A stretch of 64,000 bases of DNA from the NCBI GenBank assembly GCA_035771175.1, contig JAYMFD010001271.1, positions 3,286,001-3,350,000 of the forward strand. The letters run 5' to 3'. The stretch's first letter is position 1. Every line of letters begins with the position of its first letter. This document shows, piece after piece, positions 1-13,895 of the stretch. The position numbers and the translations under genes were made by a program. This DNA is from Paratinospora sagittata. Lineage: Eukaryota; Streptophyta; Magnoliopsida; Ranunculales; Menispermaceae. Below the pieces are notes generated by a model that had not been told where the DNA came from, ran no database searches, and saw only the letters and a list, made by a program, of their open reading frames with translations.

Positions 1-1144
1 CAATAGCTATAATAGTCTACAAAGATCTAGCTCTAAGGAGGAAGTCATATCTCAATGCTAATGTATTAGTTTGATCTTACGTGTGTAGGGTAACCTCTCG
101 ATCAATCTCAACACGAAAACTCTCTAAATTGCAAAGTCTTCAAAATTACTTGGATTTAGTATTTGATTTTGACAAAATATTTTCTGAAAGGTTTTAATCA
201 TAATTTCAATGAGTTTTGAATGATTTAAAAGTGTTTTGAGACAATAGAATGGTTCTTAAGTGTTAAAATATTAATTTTTCCAAAATCAGGCTATCCAGCG
301 CTTTGCCGAAAGTTTTCAAAAGGCTACAGCGCACTATCAGTGTTGATCGCACTCTGATATGGTTGAATAATAAACAATATATATTTCTTGAAAATTTCCT
401 ACAGCGCACTATCCCTTCTAATAACTCGCTATAGAGCAGTTGCCAAGATCTTTCGATTTTTAGTAAAATGGGCAATAGCGTGTTATAGGCCTTGATTGCA
501 CGCTATCGAAAAGTCTAAGAAACTCGAGCTCTTTGGTTTATGTATATCGACCTCCAATAGCCGCTATCCGTCATTAGAGAGCATGATACACAACCCAATA
601 GCATGCTATCCACGTCAGAGTTAGAAATCTCACAATTCTAATAAAAAAAATGTGGGACCTTTCCCTTGCTCGATTTTTCTATTCCTTGCACGGTTTTGAC
701 TGGGAACCGTAGCTGAAACATTCCCCACTAACACCTGGATTATTACCATTGTGTCGCACGATCAAAACAACTTTATATTAAACAATGTTTTGAATTCAAA
801 TCATTTCCTAGTTTCTTGCTCTTTAAACTGCAACTGCTAATTTAACAAAGCACTCATTCTCTAATTTTCAAAGATACAACACACGATTTTTGCAAGTTAG
901 ACAGAGCTTTCCAAAGAGTATTTCAAAAGAAGAAAGTCGTGATTCTTGCGTTGCTAACAAAAGCTTCGACCTGAATCAAAATTGCAAACTGTCTTGAATA
1001 CCTCATTTTATCCCTTTTGTGCTGAGATTTTCAGAAGTTATCCATTGTTTTAAACTGTAGGTATATGAAGTTTTCTTAGTAAGAGAACACGTCACCTATA
1101 TTCTTTCTCTGAGTGCTACAACTAATCATCAAGAACACATCAAA
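1..1144. repeat. Satellite monomer M1 (1144 bp)
   Basis: The window opens at the phase chosen here. M1 lacks the 19-bp stretch (TGTTTAGCAAGTTCTTCAT region) after AACCTCAT near 1000, an indel shared with M30-M36 but not with its neighbour M2. This places it with the diverged subfamily rather than with the higher-order repeat A monomers. Confidence 0.9.
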
Positions 1145-2311
1145 CAATAGCTATAATAGTCTACAAAGATCTAGCTCTAAGGACGAAGTCATATCTCAAT
1201 GCTAATGTATTAGTTTGATCTTAGGTGTGTAGGGTAACCTCTCGATCAGTCTTAGCACGAAAACTCTCTAAATTTCAAAGTCTTCAAAATCACATTGATT
1301 TAGTATTTGATTTTGACAAAATATTTTCCAAAAAGTTTTAATCATAATTTCAAGGAATTTTGAATGATTTAAAAGTGTTTTGAGACAATAGAATTGCTCT
1401 TAAGTTTAAAAATATTAATTTTTCCCAAATCGGGCTATCCAGCACTTTGCCAAAAATTTTCAAAAGGCAATAGCGCACTATCAGTGTTGATAGCACGCTG
1501 ATAGGGTTGAATAATCAAAAATCTATTTTTTCTTGAAAATTGCCTATAGCGCTATCCCTTTTCATAACTCGCCATAGAGCAGTTGCCGTGATCTTTTGAT
1601 TTTTAGTATAATGGACAATAGCGTGCTATAGGCCATGATTGCATGCTATCAGAAAGTCTGAAGAACTTGAGCTCTTGGGTTTGTGTACATCGACCTGCAA
1701 TAGTCCGCTATTCGTCATAAGAGACACGATACGCAACCCAATAGCATGCTATCCAGGTCAGAGTTAGAAATCTCAAATTTCTAATGAGAAATACGTGGGC
1801 CCTTTCCCTTACTCGATTTTTCTATTCCTTGCACAGTTTTGACTGGGAATCGTAGCTGAAACATTTGCCACTAACACCTGGATGACTCCCATTGTGTCGC
1901 ACAATCAAAACAACTTTATATTAAACAATGTTTTGAATTCAAATCGTTTCCTACGCTCTTGCTCTTTAACCTGCAACTGCTAATTTAATAACACACTCAT
2001 TCTCTAATTTTCAAAGATACAACACACACGATTTTTGCAAGTTAAATTGAGCTTTCCAAAGAGTGTCTTAAAAGAAGAAGGTCGTGATTCTTGCATTTCC
2101 AATAAAAGCTTTGACATATATCAAAATTGCAAACTGTCTTGAAAATAATCTCATTGTTTAGCAAGTTCTTCATTTTATTGCTTTTGTGCTGAGATTTTCA
2201 GAAGCTCTCCATTGTTTTAATCTGTAGGTAAATGAAGTGTTCTCAGTAAGAGAACACATCACCTATATTCTTTCTCTAAGTGCTACAACTAATCATCAAA
2301 AACACATCAAA
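1145..2311. repeat. Satellite monomer M2 (1167 bp)
   Basis: Full-length monomer containing the TGTTTAGCAAGTTCTTCAT segment. One palindromic box is shortened (CTATAGCGCTATCCC near 1550 instead of ACAGCGCGCTATCCC). The 5' part resembles M1 and the 3' part resembles M3/M7. Confidence 0.9.
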
Positions 2312-3481
2312 CAGTAGCTTTCAAAGTCTACAAAGATCAAGCTCTAAGAACGAAGACAAATCTTAATGCTAATGCATTAGTTTGATCTTAGGTGTGTAGG
2401 GTAACCTCTCGATCAATCTCAGCACGAAAACTCTTTAAATAGCAAAGTCTTCAAAATCACTTGGATTTAGTATTTGATTTTGACAAAATATTTTTCGAAA
2501 GGTTTTTTTCATAATTTCAAGGAGTTTCGAATGAGTTAAAAGTGTTTTGAGACTAAGGAATGGTTCTTAAGTTTTAAAATATTAATTTTTCCAAAATCGG
2601 GCTATCCAGCACTTTGCCAAAATTTTTCAAAAGACAATAGTGCACTATCAGTGTTGATAGCACGCTGATTGGCTTGAATAATCAAAAATATATTTTTCTT
2701 GAAAATTGCCTACAGCGCGCTATCCCTTCTGATAACTCGCTATAGAGCAGTTGCCGTGATCATTCAATTTTTAGTAAAATGGGCAATAGCGTGCTTTAGG
2801 TCTTGATTCTACGCTATCAGATAGTATGAAAAATTCGAGCTCTCGAATTTGTGTATATCGACCTGGAATAGTCCGCTATCCGTCATTAGAGAGCATGATA
2901 CACAACCCAATAGCATGTTATCCTTGTCAGAGCTAGAAATCTCAAATTTCTATTGAGAAAAACGAGGGCCCTATCCATCGCTCGATTTTTCTATTCCTTG
3001 CACAGTTTTGACTGGGAATCGTAACTGAAACATTCTCCCCTAACACCGAGATGATTCCCAGTGTGTCGCACGGGCAAAACAACTTTATATTAAACAATGT
3101 TTTGAATTCAAATCATTTCCTACTCTCTTGCTCTTTAACCTGCAACTGCTAATTTAATAAAAACACTCATTCTCTTATTTTCAAAGATACAACACACACG
3201 ATTTTGGCAAGTTCGATTGAGCTTTCCAAAGCGTATTTCAAAAGAAGAAAGTCGCGATTCTTGCATTGCCAATAAAAGGTTCGACCTGAATCATAATTGC
3301 AAACTGTCTTGAAGATAACCTCATTGTTTAGGAAGTTCATCATTTTATCCCTTTTGTGCTGAGATTTTCAGAAGCTATCCATTGTTTTAAACTGTAGGTA
3401 TATGAAGTGTTCTCAGTAAGAGAACACGTCACCTATATTCTTTCTCTGAGTGCTACAACTAATCATCAAGAACACATCAAA
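2312..3481. repeat. Satellite monomer M3 (1170 bp)
   Basis: Full-length monomer opening with the CAGTAGCTTTCAAAG variant. From its middle onward it closely resembles M4 and M5, including the near-palindrome TTCGAGCTCTCGAA near 2833. Confidence 0.9.
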
Positions 3482-4650
3482 CAATAGCTATAATAGTCTA
3501 CAAAGATCTAGCTCTAAGGATGAAGACATATCTCAATGCTAATGCAGTAGTTTGATCTTAGGTGTGTAGGGTAATCTCTCGATCAATCTCAGCACGAAAA
3601 CTCTTTAAATAGCAAAGTCTTCAAAATCACTTGGATTTAGTATTTGATTTTGACAAAATATTTTCCGAAAGGTTTTAATCATAATTTGAAGGAGTTTCGA
3701 ATGAGTTAAAAGTGTTTTGAGACTAAGGAATGGTTCTTAAGTGTTAAAATATTAATTTTTCCAAAATCGGGCTATCCAGCACTTTGCCAAAATTTTTCTA
3801 AAGGCAATAGTGCACTATCAGTGTTGATAGCACGCTGATAGGCTTGAATAATCAAAAATATATTTTTCTTGAAAATTGCCTACAGCGCGCTATCCCTTCT
3901 GATAACTCGCTATCGAGCAGTTGCCGTGATCTTTCAATTTTTAGTAAAATGGGCAATAACGTGCTATAGGTCTTGATTGCACGCTATCGGGTAGTCTGAA
4001 AAATTCGAGCTCTCGAATTTGTGTATATCGACCTGGAATAGTCCGCTATCCGTCATTAGAGAGCCTGATACACAACCCAATAGCATGCTATCCTTGTCAG
4101 AGCTAGAAATCTCAAATTTCTATTGAGAAAAACGAGGGCCCTTTCCATCGCTCGATTTTTCTATTCCTTGCACAGTTTGACTGGGAATCGTAGCTAAAAC
4201 ATTCTCCCCTAACACCTAGATGATTCCCAGTGTGTCACACGGGCAAAACAACTTTATATTAAACAAAGTTTTGAATTCAAATCATTTCCTACTCTCTTGC
4301 TCTTTAACCTGCAACTGCTAATTTAATAAAAACACTCATTCTCTAATTTTCAAAGATACAACACACACGATTATGGCAAGTTCGATTGAGCTTTCCAAAG
4401 CGTATTTCAAAAGAAGAAAGTCGCGATTCTTGCATTGCCAATAAAAGCTTCGACCTGAATCATAATTGCAAACTGTCTTGAAGATAACCTCATTGTTTAG
4501 GAAGTTCTTCATTTTATCCCTTTTGTGCTGAGATTTTCAGAAGCTATCCATTGTTTTAAACTGTAGGTATATGAAGTGTTCTCAGTAAGAGAACACGTCA
4601 CCTATATTCTTTCTCTGAGTGCTACAACTAATCATCAAGAACACATCAAA
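3482..4650. repeat. Satellite monomer M4 (1169 bp), twin of M5
   Basis: Full-length monomer nearly identical to M5, with only a handful of substitutions seen by eye (for example AGTCTAC versus AGTCTGC near the start). Both carry ATGCAGTAGTTTG and a TATGGCAAG variant near 4371. This indicates a recent single-monomer duplication or conversion. Confidence 0.93.
4576..4603. other. Conserved hairpin plus CACGTCAC (example in M4)
   Basis: GTGTTCTC, loop AGTAA, then the perfect inverted copy GAGAACAC (4576-4596), overlapping ACACGTCACC. The unit is kept in nearly all full monomers (for example 8034, 20527, 30105, 52898) and is broken in the four mini-monomers of repeat B. GTGACGTG resembles plant bZIP sites; whether anything binds it is unknown. 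Confidence 0.8.
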
Positions 4651-5819
4651 CAATAGCTATAATAGTCTGCAAAGATCTAGCTCTAAGGATGAAGACATAT
4701 CTCAATGCTAATGCAGTAGTTTGATCTTAGGTGTGTAGGGTAATCTCTCGATCAATCTCAGCACGAAAACTCTTTAAATAGCAAAGTCTTCAAAATCACT
4801 TGGATTTAGTATTTGATTTTGACAAAATATTTTCCGAAAGGTTTTAATCATAATTTGAAGGAGTTTCGAATGAGTTAAAAGTGTTTTGAGACTAAGGAAT
4901 GGTTCTTAAGTGTTAAAATATTAATTTTTCCAAAATCGGGCTATCCAGCACTTTGCCAAAATTTTTCTAAAGGCAATAGTGCACTATCAGTGTTGATAGC
5001 ACGCTGATAGGCTTGAATAATCAAAAATATATTTTTCTTGAAAATTGCCTACAGCGCGCTATCCCTTCTGATAACTCGCTATCGAGCAGTTGCCGTGATC
5101 TTTCAATTTTTAGTAAAATGGGCAATAACGTGCTATAGGTCTTGATTGCACGCTATCGGGTAGTCTGAAAAATTTGAGCTCTCGAATTTGTGTATATCGA
5201 CCTGGAATAGTCCGCTATCCGTCATTAGAGAGCCTGATACAAAACCCAATAGCATGCTATCCTTGTCAGAGCTAGAAATCTCAAATTTCTATTGAGAAAA
5301 ACGAGGGCCCTTTCCATCGCTCGATTTTTCTATTCCTTGCACAGTTTGACTGGGAATCGTAGCTGAAACATTCTCCCCTAACACCTAGATGATTCCCAGT
5401 GTGTCGCACGGGCAAAACAACTTTATATTAAACAAAGTTTTGAATTCAAATCATTTCGTACTCTCTTGCTCTTTAACCTGCAACTGCTAATTTAATAAAA
5501 ACACTCATTCTCTAATTTTCAAAGATACAACACACACGATTATGGCAAGTTCGATTGAGCTTTCCAAAGAGTATTTCAAAAGAAGAAAGTCGTGATTCTT
5601 GCATTGCCAATAAAAGCTTCGACCTGAATCATAATTGCAAACTGTCTTGAAGATAACCTCATTGTTTAGCAAGTTCTTCATTTTATCCCTTTTGTGCTGA
5701 GATTTTCAGAAGCTATCCATAGTTTTAAACTGTAGGTATATGAAGTGTTCTCAGTAAGAGAACACGTCACCTATATTCTTTCTCTAAGTGCTACAACTAA
5801 TCTTCAAAAACACATCAAA
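4651..5819. repeat. Satellite monomer M5 (1169 bp), twin of M4
   Basis: Almost identical to M4. Its 3' half carries ATCCATAGTTTT near 5716, a marker that reappears at 13792 in M12, showing that the downstream half of this monomer was copied 8076 bp to the right. Confidence 0.93.
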
Positions 5820-8800
5820 CAGTAGCTACAATAGTCTACAAAGATCAAGCTCTAAGAACGAAGATATATCTTAATGCTAATGCATTAGTTTAATCTTAGG
5901 TGTGTAGGGTAGCCTCTCGATCAATCTCAGCACGAAAACTCTCTAAATTGCAAATTGTTCAAAATCACTTGGATTTAGTATTTGATTTTAACAAAATATT
6001 TTCCGAAAGGTTTTAATCATAATTTCAAGGAGTTTCGAATGATTTAAAAGTGTTTTGAGACTAAGGAATGGTTCTTAAATGTCAAAATATTAATTTTTCC
6101 AATATCGGGCTATCCAGCACTTTGCCAAAATTTTTCAAAAGGCAATAGCGCACTATCAGTGTTGATAGCACGTTGATAGGGTTGAATAATCAAAAATATA
6201 TTTTTCGTGAAAATTGCCTACAGCGCGCTATCCCTTCTGATAACTCGCTATAGAGCAGTTGCCGTGATCTTTCGATTTTTAGTAAAATGGGCAATAGCGT
6301 GCTATAGGCCTTGATTTCACGCTAGCGGATAGTCTGAAAAATTCGAGCTCTCGAATTTGTGTATATCGACCTAGAATAGTCCGCTATCCGTCATTACAGA
6401 GCATGATACACAACCCAATAGCATGCTATCCTCGTCAGTGATAGAAATCTCAAAATTCTAATGAGAAAAACGAGGGCACTTTCCTTTGCTTGATTTTTCT
6501 TTATCATGCACAGTTTTGCTTGGGAATCGTTGCTGAAACATTCTCTCATAACACCTGGATGATTCCTAGTGTGTCGCAGAGGCAAAACAACTTTATATTA
6601 AACAACGTTTTGAATTCAAATCATTTCGTACTCTCTTGCCCTTTAACCTGTAACTGCTAATTTAATAAAAACACTCATTCTCTAATTTTCAAAGATACAA
6701 CACACACGATTTTGGCAAGTTAGATTGAGCTTTCCAAAGAGTATTTCAAAAGAAGAAGGTCGTGATTCTTGCATTTCCAATAAAAGCTTCGACATGAATC
6801 AAAGTTGCAAACTGTCTTGAAAATAAGCTCATTGTTTAGCAAGTTCTCCATTTTATTGCTTTTGTGCTGAGATTTTCAGAAGCTATCCATTGTTTTTAAT
6901 TGTAGGTATATGAAGTGTTCTCAGTAAGAGAACACGTCACCTATATTCTTTCCCTGAGTGCTACAACTAATCATCAAAAACACATCAAACAGTAGCTTTC
7001 AAAGTATACAAAGATCAAGCTCTAAGAACGAAGACATATCTTAATGCTAATGTATTTGTTTGATCTTAGCTGTGTAGGGTAACCTCTCGATCAATCTCAG
7101 CACGAAATTTCTCTAAATTGCAAAGTCTTCAAAATTACTTGGATTTAGTATTTGATTTTGACAAAATATTTTCCGAAAGGTTTTAATCATAATTTCAAGG
7201 AGTCTCTAATGATTTAAAAGTGTTTTGAGACTAAGGAATGGTTCTTAAGTGTTAAAATATTAATTTTTCCAAAATCGGCCTATCCAGCACTTTGCCAAAA
7301 TTTTTCAAAAGGCCATAGCGCACTATCAGTGTTGATAGCACGCTGATAGGGTTGAATAATCAAAAATATATTTTTCTTGAAAATTGCCTACAACGTGCTA
7401 TACCTTCTGATAACTCGCTATAGAGCAGTTGCCGTGATCTTTCGATTTTTAGTAAAATGGGCAAGAGCGTGCTATGCTTGATTGCACGCTATCGGAAAGT
7501 CTGAAAAACTCGAACTGTTGGGTTTGTGTATATCGACCTGCAATAGTCCACTATCCGTCATTAGAGAGCATGATACACAACCCAATAGCATGCTATCCAT
7601 TGCTCGATTTTTCTATTCCTTGCATAGTTTTGACTAGGAATCGTAGCTGAAACATTCTCCCCTAACACCTGGATGATTCCCAGTGTGTCGCACTGGCAAA
7701 ACAACTTTATATTAAACAACGTTTTGAATTCAAATCAATTCGTACTCTCTTGCTCTTTAACCCGCAACTGCTAATTTAATAAAAACACTCATTCTCTTAT
7801 TTTCAAAGATACAACACACATGATTTTGGCAAGTTAGATTGAGCTTTCGAAAGAGTATTTCAAAAGAAGAAAGTTGTGATTCTTGCATTGCCAATAAAAG
7901 CTTCGACCTGAATCAAAATTGCAAACAGTCTTAAAGATAACCTCATTGTTTAGCAAGTTCTTCATTTTATCCCTTTTGTGCTGAGATTTTCAGAAGCTAT
8001 CCATTGTTTTAAACCGTAGGTATATGAAGTGTTCTCAGTAAGAGAACACGTCACCTATATTCTTTCTCTGAGTGCTACAACTAATCATCAAGAACACATC
8101 AAACAATAGCTATAATAGTCTACAAAGATCTAGCTCTAAGGATGAAGACATATCTCAATGCTAATGCTGTAGTTTGATCTTAGGTGTGTAGGGTAATCTC
8201 TCGATCAATCTCAGCACGAAAACTCTTTAAATAGCAAAGTCTTCCAAATCACTTGGATTTAGTATTTGATTTTGACAAAATATTTTCCGAAAGGTTTTAA
8301 TCATAATTTGAAGGAGTTTCGAATGAGTTAAAAGTGTTTTGAGACTAAGGAAAGGTTCTTAAGTGTTAAAATATTAATTTTTCCAAAATCGGGCTATCCA
8401 GCACTTTGCCAAAATTTTTCTCAAGGCAATAGTGCACTATCAGTGTTGATAGCACGCTGATAGGCTTGAATAATCAAAAATATATTTTTCTTGAAAATTG
8501 CCTACAGCGCGCTATCCCTTCTGATAACTCGCTATAGAGCAGTTGCCGTGATCTTTCAATTTTTAGTAAAATGGGAAATAGCGTGCTAGAGGTCTTGATT
8601 GCACGCTATCGGGTAGTCTGAAAAATTCGAGCTCTCGAATTTGTGTATATCGACCTGGAATAGTCCGCTATCCGTCATTAGAGAGCCTGATACACAACCC
8701 AATAGCATGCTGTCCTTGTCAGAACTAGAAATCTCAAATTTCTATTGAGAAAAACGAGGGCCCTTTCCATCGCTCGAGTTTTCTATTCCTTGCAAAGTTT

Positions 8801-9272
8801 GACTGGGAATCGTAGCTGAAACACTCTCCCCTAACACCTGGATGATTCCCAGTGTGTCGCACGGGCAAAACAACTTTATATTAAACAATGTTTTGAATTC
8901 AAATCATTTCATACTCTCTTGCTCTTTAACCTGCAACTGCTAATTTAATAAAAACACTCATTCTCTAATTTTCAAAGACACAACACACACGATTATGGCA
9001 AGTTCGATTGAGCTTTCCAAAGAGTATTTCAAAAGAAGAAAGTCGTGATTCTTGCATTGCCAATAAAAGCTTCAACCTGAATCATAATTGCAAACTGTCT
9101 TGAAGATAACCTCATTGTTTAGCAAGTTCTTCATTTTATCCCTTTTGTGCTGATATTTTCAGAAGCTATCCATTGTTTTAAACTGTAGGTATATGAAGTG
9201 TTCTCAGTAAGAGAACACGTCACCTATATTCTTTCTCTGAGTGCTACAACTATTCTTCAAAAACACATCGAA
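5820..9272. repeat. Higher-order repeat A, unit 1 (3453 bp: M6 1170 + M7 1114 + M8 1169)
   Basis: Three monomers of distinct types form a unit that repeats with period 3453. M6 (5820-6989) carries GCAGAGGCAAAAC and CTCTCATAACACC. M7 (6990-8103) has a 56-bp deletion that joins GCATGCTATCC directly to ATTGCTCG near 7600. M8 (8104-9272) has ATGCTGTAG. The first about 500 bp of M6 differs from unit 2 at several sites; from about 6340 onward the two units are nearly identical by eye. Confidence 0.95.
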
Positions 9273-12200
9273 CAGTAGCTACAATAGTCTACAAAGATCA
9301 AGCTCTAAGAACGAAGATATATCTTAATGCTAATGCATTAGTTTGATCTTAGGTGTGTAGGGTAGCCTCTCGATCAATCTCAGCAAGAAAACTCTCTAAA
9401 TTGCAAATTGTTCAAAATCACTTGGATTTAGTATTTGATTTTAACAAAATATTTTCTGAAAGGATTTAATCATAATTTCAAGGAGTTTCGAATGATTTAA
9501 AAGTGTTTTGAGACTAAGGAATGGTTCTTAAATGTCAAAATATTAATTTTTCCAATATCGGGCTATCCAGCACTTTGCCAAAATTTTTCAAAAGGCAATA
9601 GCGCACTATCAGTGTTGATAGCACGTTGATAGGGTTGAATAATCAAAAATATATTTTTCTTGAAAATTGCCTACAACGCGCTATCCCTTCTGATAACTCG
9701 CTATAGAGCAGTTGCCGTGATCTTTCGATTTTTAGTAAAATTGGCAATAGCGTGAGATAGGCCTTGATTGCACGCTAGCGGATAGTCTGAAAAATTCGAG
9801 CTCTCGAATTTGTGTATATCGACCTAGAATAGTCCGCTATCCGTCATTACAGAGCATGATACACAACCCAATAGCATGCTATCCTCGTCAGTGATAGAAA
9901 TCTCAAAATTCTAATGAGAAAAACGAGGGCACTTTCCTTTGCTTGATTTTTCTTTATCATGCACAGTTTTGCTTGGGAATCGTTGCTGAAACATTCTCTC
10001 ATAACACCTGGATGATTCCTAGTGTGTCGCAGAGGCAAAACAACTTTATATTAAACAACGTTTTGAATTCAAATCATTTCGTACTCTCTTGCCCTTTAAC
10101 CTGTAACTGCTAATTTAATAAAAACACTCATTCTCTAATTTTCAAAGATACAACACACACGATTTTGGCAAGTTAGATTGAGCTTTCCAAAGAGTATTTC
10201 AAAAGAAGAAGGTCGTGATTCTTGCATTTCCAATAAAAGCTTCGACATGAATCAAAGTTGCAAACTGTCTTGAAAATAAGCTCATTGTTTAGCAAGTTCT
10301 CCATTTTATTGCTTTTGTGCTGAGATTTTCAGAAGCTATCCATTGTTTTTAATTGTAGGTATATGAAGTGTTCTCAGTAAGAGAACACGTCACCTATATT
10401 CTTTCCCTGAGTGCTACAACTAATCATCAAAAACACATCAAACAGTAGCTTTCAAAGTATACAAAGATCAAGCTCTAAGAACGAAGACATATCTTAATGC
10501 TAATGTATTTGTTTGATCTTAGCTGTGTAGGGTAACCTCTCGATCAATCTCAGCACGAAATTTCTCTAAATTGCAAAGTCTTCAAAATTACTTGGATTTA
10601 GTATTTGATTTTGACAAAATATTTTCCGAAAGGTTTTAATCATAATTTCAAGGAGTCTCTAATGATTTAAAAGTGTTTTGAGACTAAGGAATGGTTCTTA
10701 AGTGTTAAAATATTAATTTTTCCAAAATCGGCCTATCCAGCACTTTGCCAAAATTTTTCAAAAGGCCATAGCGCACTATCAGTGTTGATAGCACGCTGAT
10801 AGGGTTGAATAATCAAAAATATATTTTTCTTGAAAATTGCCTACAACGTGCTATACCTTCTGATAACTCGCTATAGAGCAGTTGCCGTGATCTTTCGATT
10901 TTTAGTAAAATGGGCAAGAGCGTGCTATGCTTGATTGCACGCTATCGGAAAGTCTGAAAAACTCGAACTGTTGGGTTTGTGTATATCGACCTGCAATAGT
11001 CCACTATCCGTCATTAGAGAGCATGATACACAACCCAATAGCATGCTATCCATTGCTCGATTTTTCTATTCCTTGCATAGTTTTGACTAGGAATCGTAGC
11101 TGAAACATTCTCCCCTAACACCTGGATGATTCCCAGTGTGTCGCACTGGCAAAACAACTTTATATTAAACAACGTTTTGAATTCAAATCAATTCGTACTC
11201 TCTTGCTCTTTAACCCGCAACTGCTAATTTAATAAAAACACTCATTCTCTTATTTTCAAAGATACAACACACATGATTTTGGCAAGTTAGATTGAGCTTT
11301 CGAAAGAGTATTTCAAAAGAAGAAAGTTGTGATTCTTGCATTGCCAATAAAAGCTTCGACCTGAATCAAAATTGCAAACAGTCTTAAAGATAACCTCATT
11401 GTTTAGCAAGTTCTTCATTTTATCCCTTTTGTGCTGAGATTTTCAGAAGCTATCCATTGTTTTAAACCGTAGGTATATGAAGTGTTCTCAGTAAGAGAAC
11501 ACGTCACCTATATTCTTTCTCTGAGTGCTACAACTAATCATCAAGAACACATCAAACAATAGCTATAATAGTCTACAAAGATCTAGCTCTAAGGATGAAG
11601 ACATATCTCAATGCTAATGCTGTAGTTTGATCTTAGGTGTGTAGGGTAATCTCTCGATCAATCTCAGCACGAAAACTCTTTAAATAGCAAAGTCTTCCAA
11701 ATCACTTGGATTTAGTATTTGATTTTGACAAAATATTTTCCGAAAGGTTTTAATCATAATTTGAAGGAGTTTCGAATGAGTTAAAAGTGTTTTGAGACTA
11801 AGGAAAGGTTCTTAAGTGCTAAAATATTAATTTTTCCAAAATCGGGCTATCCAGCACTTTGCCAAAATTTTTCTCAAGGCAATAGTGCACTATCAGTGTT
11901 GATAGCACGCTGATAGGCTTGAATAATCAAAAATATATTTTTCTTGAAAATTGCCTACAGCGCGCTATCCCTTCTGATAACTCGCTATAGAGCAGTTGCC
12001 GTGATCTTTCAATTTTTAGTAAAATGGGAAATAGCGTGCTAGAGGTCTTGATTGCACGCTATCGGGTAGTCTGAAAAATTCGAGCTCTCGAATTTGTGTA
12101 TATCGACCTGGAATAGTCCGCTATCCGTCATTAGAGAGCCTGATACACAACCCAATAGCATGCTGTCCTTGTCAGAACTAGAAATCTCAAATTTCTATTG

Positions 12201-12725
12201 AGAAAAACGAGGGCCCTTTCCATCGCTCGAGTTTTCTATTCCTTGCAAAGTTTGACTGGGAATCGTAGCTGAAACACTCTCCCCTAACACCTGGATGATT
12301 CCCAGTGTGTCGCACGGGCAAAACAACTTTATATTAAACAATGTTTTGAATTCAAATCATTTCATACTCTCTTGCTCTTTAACCTGCAACTGCTAATTTA
12401 ATAAAAACACTCATTCTCTAATTTTCAAAGACACAACACACACGATTATGGCAAGTTCGATTGAGCTTTCCAAAGAGTATTTCAAAAGAAGAAAGTCGTG
12501 ATTCTTGCATTGCCAATAAAAGCTTCAACCTGAATCATAATTGCAAACTGTCTTGAAGATAACCTCATTGTTTAGCAAGTTCTTCATTTTATCCCTTTTG
12601 TGCTGATATTTTCAGAAGCTATCCATTGTTTTAAACTGTAGGTATATGAAGTGTTCTCAGTAAGAGAACACGTCACCTATATTCTTTCTCTGAGTGCTAC
12701 AACTATTCTTCAAAAACACATCGAA
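9273..12725. repeat. Higher-order repeat A, unit 2 (3453 bp: M9 1170 + M10 1114 + M11 1169)
   Basis: Same three types in the same order and with the same lengths as unit 1, including the 56-bp deletion in M10 near 11053. From about 9793 it is almost base-for-base the same as unit 1; one visible difference is AGTGCTAAAAT near 11816 versus AGTGTTAAAAT. This is expected of a very recent unequal exchange. Confidence 0.95.
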
Positions 12726-13895
12726 CAGTAGCTACAATAGTCTACAAAGATCAAGCTCTAAGAACGAAGATATATCTTAATGCTAATGCATTAGTTTGAT
12801 CTTAGGTGTGTAGGGTAGCCTCTCGATCAATCTCAGCACGAAAACTCTCTAAATTGCAAATTGTTCAAAATCACTTGGATTTAGTATTTGATTTTAACAA
12901 AATATTTTCTGAAAGGATTTAATCATAATTTCAAGGAGTTTCGAATGATTTAAAAGTGTTTTGAGACTAAGGAATGGTTCTTAAATGTCAAAATATTAAT
13001 TTTTCCAATATCGGGCTATCCAGCACTTTGCCAAAATTTTTCAAAAGGCAATAGCGCACTATCAGTGTTGATAGCACGTTGATAGGGTTAAATAATCAAA
13101 AATATATTTTTCTTGAAAATTGCCTACAACGCGCTATCCCTTCTGATAACTCGCTATAGAGCAGTTGCCGTGATCTTTCGATTTTTAGTAAAATTGGCAA
13201 TAGCGTGAGATAGGCCTTGATTGCACGCTAGCGGATAGTCTGAAAAATTCGAGCTCTCGAATTTGTGTATATCGACCTAGAATAGTCTGCTATCCGTCAT
13301 TACAGAGCATGATACACAACCCAATAGCATGCTATCCTCGTCAGTGATAGAAATCTCAAAATTCTAATGAGAAAAACGAGGGCACTTTCCATTGCTTGAT
13401 TTTTCTTTATCATGCACAGTTTTGCTTGGGAATCGTTGCTGAAACATTCTCCCATAACACCTGGATGATTCCCAGGGTGTCGCAGAGGCAAAACAACTTT
13501 ATATTAAACAACGTTTTGAATTCAAATCATTTCGTACTCTCTTGCTCTTTAACCTGCAACTGCTAATTTAATAAAAACACTCATTCTCTAATTTTCAAAG
13601 ATACAACACACACGATTATGGCAAGTTCGATTGAGCTTTCCAAAGAGTATTTCAAAAGAAGAAAGTCGTGATTCTTGCATTGCCAATAAAAGCTTCGACC
13701 TGAATCATAATTGCAAACTGTCTTGAAGATAACCTCATTGTTTAGCAAGTTCTTCATTTTATCCCTTTTGTGCTGAGATTTTCAGAAGCTATCCATAGTT
13801 TTAAACTGTAGGTATATGAAGTGTTCTCAGTAAGAGAACACGTCACCTATATTCTTTCTCTAAGTGCTACAACTAATCTTCAAAAACACATCAAA
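12726..13895. repeat. Satellite monomer M12 (1170 bp), chimera of M9-type and M5-type
   Basis: The first about 770 bp follows M9 (AATTGTTCAAAATC, GCGTGAGATAGG, CGCAGAGGC). The last about 370 bp follows M5 (CTGCAACTGC, GATTATGGCAAG, ATCCATAGTTTT). The switch falls between about 13490 and 13545, marking a recombination point where the 3453-bp tandem ends. Confidence 0.85.

Noticed and set aside
60..110. GTGTGTAGGGTAACC, recalling plant telomere repeat TTTAGGG
   Set aside because: It occurs once per monomer, is never tandem and is part of the satellite text.
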